A stretch of 64,000 nucleotides of DNA from Uranotaenia lowii (Eukaryota; Arthropoda; Insecta; Diptera; Culicidae), in assembly GCF_029784155.1 (NCBI RefSeq), contig NC_073693.1:22046002-22110001 (forward strand). The letters run 5' to 3'. Of the stretch, positions 57,261 to 64,000 are shown piece by piece; the first letter of the stretch is position 1; every line of letters starts with the position of its first letter. The notes under the pieces are model-generated. The model searched no databases. It was not told the origin of the DNA and worked only from the letters and a program-made list of their open reading frames with translations. The position numbers and the translations under genes are program-made.

Positions 57261-57859
57261 GAATTTAGATTCCGCGTGTGTTATATACTATCGATTTAAG
57301 ACGTGTAAAGATTAATATAGAGAACTGTTTAAGTAAAGTTTGTGTTCTTCTTCATTCTACGAATCCGAAAGTTTGGAATTTTACCTAAGCCCAAAATACA
57401 GTCCACACTGCCGAAACAAAAACGTTGGGGTCTGGTATTTGATATGTAGAAAATATGTTCCAAATTTGAAAAGAATCGGATAAGTAGTTTTCAAATGACG
57501 ATGTCCACGGACTTTAAAAATGTGCTTTCGAGAAAAACGCGTTTGAAAATTCTGCTCTTGCTTTCTTGCAGTATTAGATAGGAGGAGATAAAGGCCTATA
57601 ACTTCTACAGTTTTGCTTCAATTGACTTGAAAACTTGACACAACATTCTTGAAATGTTTTACAATAAGAAAATAAAAAAATAAAAAAATTGATTTTTTGA
57701 AAGTGTTAGACCCTACCCCCCCCTTAATATGAATATTTCTATGATCTTTTTGCAGAATCAATTTATTGGGATTTTCAAGTCTCGTGTTGGTTCTTCAGTT
57801 ACTGAAGTTCAGTTTCATCATTTTTCTGAATTTTTAAAATTCAGGATCTTTGTTTAGAG

Positions 57860-58321
57860 TTAGGCTGCCAGATTTTTTCTCAGCACGTACCCGGGCCGAA
57901 CAAATCCAGGCTATTTTAGCATAAAACCTGGCAAAATCCGGGCATTTCATACCAAAATGTCGACCAAAAATGCGGGCAATATCTGGGCAAAATTGATCAC
58001 ATCCCAGGAAATACTCAACACAAATCGAGAAAAAAAAATTATTATTATTTTCATCAGCAATTTCTAAATCGTTTTTAAGCTTTCCATAAAAACTTTTCAT
58101 TATTAATTTTATAAAACTTGCTCAAAAAATTCCGTTTGGGAACAACACAACACAATATGATTTTCTCTGTTTGTTTTGGCAAATAATGTGAATAAATCCC
58201 AGCAAAGTCCGGGCTTTTTTCAATGAAATCCAGACAATCGGGCGGACCGGACTTTTTTTTCAAATTTTGTGTTAAATATCCGGGCAAACCCGGAAAAAAC
58301 TAGGCAATCTAGCAACCTTAG
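57860..58321. mobile_element. hAT-type MITE rich in CCGGGC motifs
   Basis: The 8-bp flanks 57852-57859 and 58322-58329 are both TTTAGAGT. The left end TAGGCTGCCAGATTTTTTC and the inverted right end CTAAGGTTGCTAGATTGCCT are similar but imperfect inverted repeats. CCGGGC, CCGGGCAAA and CGGGCAATAT motifs crowd both ends. No coding capacity. It is nested inside the 55768-59314 element. Confidence 0.8.
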
Positions 58322-58329
58322 TTTAGAGT

Positions 58330-59260
58330 ACTGAACTCATTTGGATTCCGTATCTGATTTTTTTCAATAATAACTGATTCTGTGTTTCAAACATTTAATC
58401 TTTATTCTCAATTTTTTTTCAACCGATCTATTTTGCACTAATACCCCTTTGGCTTTGAGGGCATCGAATGAAACTTTCGTCACATTTAGAATAACAATTT
58501 GATAAAAAAAAAATTAATCCGATGAGAGTCATATTCGAAAACATCTGATGAAAAGATTTTTTTTTGTGTTTCACAGACATAAAGTTGAAATTCACATTTG
58601 GTGCAATTTCTGCTTTTGCTCTGATTGTAACTTTGTATTTCTTTTTTTTTTAAATTTAATTCATATTTTGTTTCTTAAAACTTGATTTGAAATTATGATT
58701 TAGATTTGGGACACTGAATTTTGGTTCTGAATATAACGTGATTAAAAGTTTTAAATTTTTAAACTCTTATATCTGTATCTCTATGGAATATGGGTTTAGT
58801 TATTTTGTTTATTTTTTTTTTTAATTTTGTTTTCTATGTTTCTATGTTTCAAATCTTCAAGACACTTCCTTATTGTCACTAGGTGAAAATTTCTCGAATT
58901 AGCACAAACCAAACGATCAATGATTATTTGAAAATCATTTAAAATATCTATCCGGTCATTTTTTTAATTAGAGAACTTTTGTTGGTGGTAAGGGTTTAAA
59001 AAAAGAATTAAATTTAGCATTTTGCAGCTTAAATTAGAGTTTTCATTTCTAAGAAATTTCTTAACTCTTCTGCAATGTTTGCACGTGATTGATTAACAAT
59101 TTTTATTTGAAGATACTAGAAACTATTTTCTACGCAGACAACATGGCTATTTGAAGATAGTATACTGAACTCATCTCCAGTTTTTTAACACGTTTAAAAG
59201 CTTTTGTATATTTGAAGCATTTGAAGCATTAGCATTTGAAATAAAAAAAATCGAATTATA
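58330..59260. other. AT-rich interior of the hAT element
   Basis: No coding sequence is supported. The segment around 58760-58790 (TATATCTGTATCTCTATGG) matches the nested copy near 52705, showing it belongs to the element family. Confidence 0.5.
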
Positions 59261-59599
59261 GGGGCCCCCCGAGAAAAATTGCCCCGGGCCCCCCGATGGC
59301 TTAATCCGGCCCTGAGTGGCATGGAATAACTATTTGAATAATTATTTGGTGAACATCATTCAAGATATTGTACTTCCGATTCCCGTCGCTAACGAATATC
59401 GATTTGAACTTCGTTGTCCTACATACAACAACAAAATGAATGGAAAATAACGAATCGTGAGACTGCTGGGAGATGTGAAAGCCGTTCACTAATTGTCTCG
59501 TTTGAGAAACCTTAGAAGGGTAATCCCAACAATGTATGTATAAAAAGACTATCTCAACCCGCTTTAAAAATGAAACACATAAAGCAGTGTTCAGGAGAA

Positions 59600-59790
59600 G
59601 ATATAAGCAAAAAAACCCACGTCGGAACCTTCCATTGGTTTCCACAAAGAGATATCGCTGTTGTTGGAGCAGATCTTCACGCAAATTCGTCGTGAGACAC
59701 TGGCAGTGACTGACTGATAAGACACCGAATTGAATAGTCCAAATTTTGCACCAATTCGCCAAGGTCACTTTCATCGGCGGGGCTTCTTCG
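59600..59790 (-). promoter_or_regulatory. Candidate minus-strand TSS and first exon
   Basis: On the minus strand ATCAGTCAGTCACTGCC (about 59722-59706) fits an arthropod initiator. It is followed by roughly 75 bp of balanced-composition 5' UTR-like sequence and AAACCAATGG, a strong start context, reading MEGSDVG to a possible weak donor G|GTTTTT. It lies upstream of the sugar transporter on the same strand and might be its first exon, with the transposon nest in the intron. Splicing cannot be shown, and the TM1 exon has not been found. Confidence 0.25.
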
Positions 59791-59799
59791 ACGTGCGGG

Positions 59800-60907
59800 C
59801 GGATGATTCTTTGAAAAGAAAAAAAAAATTAAACAAACATTTGATCCCCACCCAGCCCGAAGCAGATTGTCGTCGCAGATTGCAGCTCCTAATCAGCTGT
59901 TGACACATTTTTACTGCTTGTTTAATTATTACGACCGGAGACAATATTCGTGTGCCAATATGGGGCTGTGCTCTGTTTATCGTCGTCATCCATCGTCAGT
60001 GAATGGTCCTCGACTGATAATCACTCACGGATGGAGCGCGCAATTGATGTCAGGTTTTGTACCACTGATTGCCAATTTTGATAATTTCAAGAAATCGAAC
60101 AAATCTTTTGTTGAATTTCCTTTCTTAAATATTATTTCTCTTTCATATGGAGTATTGACACTTGTTGATAGTATAAAAATATTTCTAAATTCATTTGAAT
60201 TTTATTTGATCAATTGTTCAAACACAGAAGGTTGAAAAGTGGTTCAATATTTGATAAGTTTACTTCAAAGGGGTGTGTATAACTCTTTTATCTACTGCAG
60301 CATCTTGCGAAGTGGATTTGAATATAAAATTAGAATTCAAGTTCAGTTAATAGAATAGTTTGGATATTAACGCTTTTGAATAATCCCATGTATGAAATCA
60401 TTTATAATCAGATATTGAAATGGTAAAATGATCAATTTCAACGATTTGTGTTCATGAAATGAAACAAACAACTTTATCTACATGTTTAACATCGAAGCAG
60501 GCTTTAACTATTTAACAGAGATTAACAAAAAAATTTACTGGGAATATAGGAATTTTAATTTTTTTTTGTTCATTTGATTAGCACTGATGTCAATAAAATA
60601 AAAATAAAACTAAAAGCACACTTTTGAGGAGTGCCTGGACAACAAAATGCTGTCAAATTACTTTAAATACTCTCCTAATGCAACCATTCATTCGAACTTC
60701 GCACGTGTGTTTGGCTCTTTTCAAAACGACAAAAACAACAACAACAAAAAAACACCAGAAAAGTGGGATACAAATTGCTTTTCGATGCAAAACATCTCCG
60801 CGATCGTCTTTCGGAATCGGTGCTGGGCTACTCGAAAAACCTGTTTAAACGACGGCGCTGATTGTCTTTTCACCGGATCTCTTGTATTTAAGTAGGAAAG
60901 CTCTTTT
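59800..60907. other. Intergenic, no supported gene
   Basis: The segment 59840-60060 is moderately GC-rich and may belong to the promoter of the candidate minus-strand transcript. The remainder is AT-rich with unrelated short frames up to the gap. Confidence 0.3.
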
Positions 60908-61407
60908 NNNNNNNNNNNNNNNNNNNNNNNNNNNNNNNNNNNNNNNNNNNNNNNNNNNNNNNNNNNNNNNNNNNNNNNNNNNNNNNNNNNNNNNNNNNNN
61001 NNNNNNNNNNNNNNNNNNNNNNNNNNNNNNNNNNNNNNNNNNNNNNNNNNNNNNNNNNNNNNNNNNNNNNNNNNNNNNNNNNNNNNNNNNNNNNNNNNNN
61101 NNNNNNNNNNNNNNNNNNNNNNNNNNNNNNNNNNNNNNNNNNNNNNNNNNNNNNNNNNNNNNNNNNNNNNNNNNNNNNNNNNNNNNNNNNNNNNNNNNNN
61201 NNNNNNNNNNNNNNNNNNNNNNNNNNNNNNNNNNNNNNNNNNNNNNNNNNNNNNNNNNNNNNNNNNNNNNNNNNNNNNNNNNNNNNNNNNNNNNNNNNNN
61301 NNNNNNNNNNNNNNNNNNNNNNNNNNNNNNNNNNNNNNNNNNNNNNNNNNNNNNNNNNNNNNNNNNNNNNNNNNNNNNNNNNNNNNNNNNNNNNNNNNNN
61401 NNNNNNN
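60908..61407. other. Assembly gap, 500 N
   Basis: Exactly 500 N; the true length is unknown. Confidence 1.
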
Positions 61408-62690
61408 AATATACGGCACTATGCTAATTTGAAGCCGTTTGCTCAAGGTAAACTTTATGTATGAAGGTACGTACATAGGCTAAGTACGTTAAGTCATAAC
61501 ACCGGATTTCAACAAGTGTGTAACCACTACTGGTCAATGGAGAGAGCCCTTTCGGACTAAGCCGGATGCACTTGGAAGACGGCGACTGGACTACGGTTCT
61601 AGAAAATCGGAGGAAATTTTTGTCATTACTCGCACGCCAGTTGACTTAAAGCTGTAATGTGATTTCTCAGAATGGACAAGGCTTGGGCAAATTTTACGAG
61701 ACTCTACAAGAATTGTTAAATGTCATCATTTGAAGGGGACAAAAAATTACATTACCTGTGCCCATGACGTCGTTAATTTTTTTTTTTATTATCATTCCAA
61801 CAACTTCGAAGTGATTTATTTGGTCAGCTAATTTGACACACAGTTGTATCTGCTTGAAGTGTTTGATGATTTTTGTTGTCCCTCCACAATATTTTCACAG
61901 CAAGTGATGCCTGCACTTTGTTCTTCTAATGTTTGCGTGACCTTTACGTTAGGATTTTTTTTCTTTTTCTGACCGAACATGGCTAATCTTTGTCCAATTA
62001 CAGTGTCTTTATTTGCAAAAGAAGTTTAATAAAATAAAATTAGTGTATGGGGAAAAACCTACAGAAAATTCATATCAACAGCAACAATTGAGTATAAATT
62101 AAGCGGTATAATAAAGCAAAATTTTCAAATGAACGTGATTATCTACAAAAAAAAAAACTGTCGAACCTAAGTATCTTTTTCTTTGCCAGTCTATGAATTT
62201 TATTAATTCTACTTGATCATTTCAACCCAATATTGACCGTTTATGGGTTATTTTTGACCTTTCACCAGGCAAAAATAGAGCTCACCAAAATTAATTCAGT
62301 AAGTTTTATGTTTTTGTTACCCCCGGTTATTTTTTTTGCACCAATTTCATGTGATTGTATCGTTAATTTTACTCCACCGGTATTAAAATTCAGCGATTGG
62401 CGGAAGTAGATTGTAGTTGTGCAGTTTGAAGAGAGTGTCGAAATGCGAAAACAAAAAACCCCAAAAAAAGCTAAAGGATTTTGATGTTTTAACCGGACAA
62501 GTGCTGATAGCAAATCAACACATCTGGGAATTATGAATGTATTTTTAATTTATTTTTATTAAAAGAAAAACCATTGTCTTCAGAAGATTTGTGAAGAAAA
62601 ATCTCAATTCTTAACTTCATTTCAGATGATTTAGAAAATTTAGTTTGAAATATTTATTATATTTCATTATGGTGTCCTTGAACCTATTTA
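61408..62690. other. Intergenic, no supported gene
   Basis: AT-rich sequence with short frames only. A slightly GC-richer piece lies at 61530-61620. Nothing else is recognisable. Confidence 0.35.
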
Positions 62691-62699
62691 ATTTGAGTG

Positions 62700-64000
62700 T
62701 AATTTTCAAGTCATTTTGTCATTAATGTCATTTTAATAAATTTTGTCATTATCTTTAAAAAATATTTTGGGATTTATTTGTTTTGGTTAGCTTTACCTTT
62801 TTTGATAATTTTTTTTTCGTTTTCTTCTTTCTTGTTATTTAGTCATTTTTGTCATTTTACATAATTTTTGTCACTTTTCTGATTTTTTTTGTCTTGGGTT
62901 CATTTTAAGTTTTTGTCATTTCGTGATTATTTTTTTAAATTTCGTCAATTTTGTTCCTTTTTTTCATTTTTGCTTATTTTTTTTTGTCATTTTATCAAAC
63001 GTTTTAGTCTTCTTTATTTATTATTATTGATTTTTTGTTAATGTTTGTAAGATGACAATCTTTAAAACTGTAACAAAGTGGGGGATTTCTGATGCCTATA
63101 CTTATTTACTTATTAACTAATCGTTCCATTTGCGTATTTTCATCATTTAATCTATGTCGTTCTTACTCCATGTGTTCTTCTAGTAAACTCCTTTTAAATT
63201 CTGATTTCTTTTTTATTTATTATATTATCATTTCAGTCACTATTGTATTTTTGTATTTTTTTTTTTTTCATTTGAATTGCTTTTCTGATTTTAGTAAATT
63301 TTTGTCATTTTTGAAATTTGCATTTTCGTTATTAATTTGCATCAATTATGTCATTACTGAATTTTTTTCTTTTTTGACCTCATTTTTACAATTTGGTCAT
63401 ACTTTTGTCTCTTCTTGATCCTTTAATGGTAATAGTTAACATTTTTATCATATTGTTAATCTTCGTCACCTATGTCATTTTTGTCTCTTTTTTTCATTTG
63501 TTTCATTTTTGTTGAATGCACAAATATACAAAAAATAACATTGTCTTCAGATCCCATAAGAAAGATCTCAATTCTATACTTAAATAAAATAATTTAAAAT
63601 TTTTTTTTTAATATTTATTATTTGTGATTTTGTGACGTTTAAGTGACATATTCGTGATACTTTTGCGGCATTTTCATCATTTTTGTGTTTTTAAGCGTTT
63701 AATTTAAGTGCCATTTCAGGGTCATGTTAATTTTGTCATTAATGTCATTTTTATAACTGTTGTCTGATTTTTTTTTTTAAATATTTTTTTTTTGTTGTTT
63801 GGGCATCTTTGCGTTTTTCGACAGCATTGTAATTTTTTCACCTTCTTCATTCTTGATATTTCATTATCATGATTTTTGTCACTTTTTTCTTTTTTCTTAC
63901 CTTTTCATCTTTGTAATTTTAGGCCAGTTTTGCCCTATTAATAATTTTTTTTAGCTATTGTATCATTTTATCCACTTGTCATTTTTTTTTGCCTGGGGTT
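62700..64000. repeat. Degenerate TTTTTGTCATT tract
   Basis: TTTTGTCATT, TTTTTGTCACTT and ATTTTTGTC strings recur irregularly over 1.3 kb among TTTTT runs, for example near 62713, 62845, 62982, 63302, 63476 and 63735. The motif is that of the 9-mer arrays, but periodicity is lost. It is either the eroded remains of an old array or a seed region. It continues past the window edge. Confidence 0.6.

Larger units (their letters stand above)
57021..57418 (+). mobile_element. Solo LTR with heat-shock-type promoter
   Basis: The LTR begins TGTTCAAG, ends CCGAAACA and is flanked by the 5-bp direct repeat AAAAC (57016-57020 and 57419-57423). The other copy of the host MITE carries the uninterrupted empty site AAAGAAAAACGTTGGGG. 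This fixes both ends to the base and shows that recombination between two LTRs has removed the internal region. The LTR is a compact promoter: heat-shock-element clusters, TATAAATA at 57225-57232 and an initiator TCAGTT at 57255-57260. The retrotransposon superfamily cannot be read from the LTR alone; a 5-bp duplication fits copia, BEL or some gypsy elements. Confidence 0.92.
56591..57723. mobile_element. piggyBac-like MITE, copy 2, split by LTR
   Basis: TTAA flanks lie at 56587-56590 and 57724-57727, with the same GGGGGGGGTAGGGTCTAAC termini as 27797-28526 but in inverted orientation. Length is 1,133 bp. Removing the 398-bp LTR and one 5-bp duplication leaves 730 bp, exactly the length of copy 1. 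Confidence 0.9.
55768..59314. mobile_element. hAT-type element (CCGGATTAA family), host of nested insertions
   Basis: The left end is CAAGGCCGGATTAAAGGGGG then GGGCAAAAGGGGCAATTGCCCC. The right end read inward is CAGGGCCGGATTAAGCCATC then GGGGGGCCCGGGGCAATTTTTC. The 8-bp flanks 55760-55767 and 59315-59322 are both AGTGGCAT. CCGGATTAA ends and an 8-bp duplication are typical of hAT elements. No transposase frame is seen. Inserted within it are a piggyBac-like MITE with a solo LTR (56591-57723) and a further hAT-type MITE (57860-58321). Without these it would be about 1.9 kb. Confidence 0.9.

Noticed and set aside
59301..59774. 157-codon minus-strand frame
   Set aside because: No domain recognised, and part of it runs into the hAT terminus at 59314. 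Only the short promoter-like portion was kept as a candidate.

Overview
This is about 64 kb of AT-rich, repeat-dominated eukaryotic DNA with short GT-AG introns and two runs of exactly 500 N (scaffold gaps). It looks like an insect, most probably a mosquito: a Tc1/mariner relative has a D-D37-E catalytic spacing (the ITmD37E type described from mosquitoes), the intron style is dipteran, and small DNA transposons are dense. I cannot name the species.

Real genes are concentrated at 39-50 kb. A plus-strand U2 snRNP A' homologue (39334-40449) is followed by a plus-strand Myb/SANT-like nuclear protein (42208-43276). A NEK-like Ser/Thr kinase (45181-44258) and a sugar/trehalose-type MFS transporter (about 50004-48615, upstream exons uncertain) lie on the minus strand. 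These are unrelated housekeeping or regulatory genes with their own promoters and poly(A) signals, not a pathway. Two further gene-like signals are weaker: a minus-strand first coding exon at 13743-13644, and a decayed multi-exon gene at 36935-38157.

Layout. 0-6.4 kb: MITEs and a non-autonomous hAT element. 6.4-13.5 kb: a 7.1-kb compound minisatellite that switches from the 9-mer AAAAATGAC to the 9-mer AAAATTGTC. 13.6-35.4 kb: a CG-rich promoter-like block, a dead DD37E transposon, retroelement remnants, degenerate long-unit tandem repeats and many MITEs. 35.4 kb: gap. 36-39 kb: a GAACGGCTC-rich element and the decayed gene. 39-50 kb: the gene cluster, interrupted by a 1.2-kb (TTACTTTC)n array. 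51-59.3 kb: two large hAT-type elements, the second holding a piggyBac-like MITE that holds a solo LTR. 60.9 kb: gap. 61.4-64 kb: AT-rich DNA grading into degenerate TTTTTGTCA repeats.

The most interesting item is the solo LTR at 57021-57418. Its upstream half carries several heat-shock-element arrays just 5' of a TATA box and initiator, so it looks like a heat-inducible retrotransposon promoter. A 5-bp target duplication and an empty-site copy elsewhere in the window prove its boundaries. The giant 9-mer arrays are the next most striking feature.
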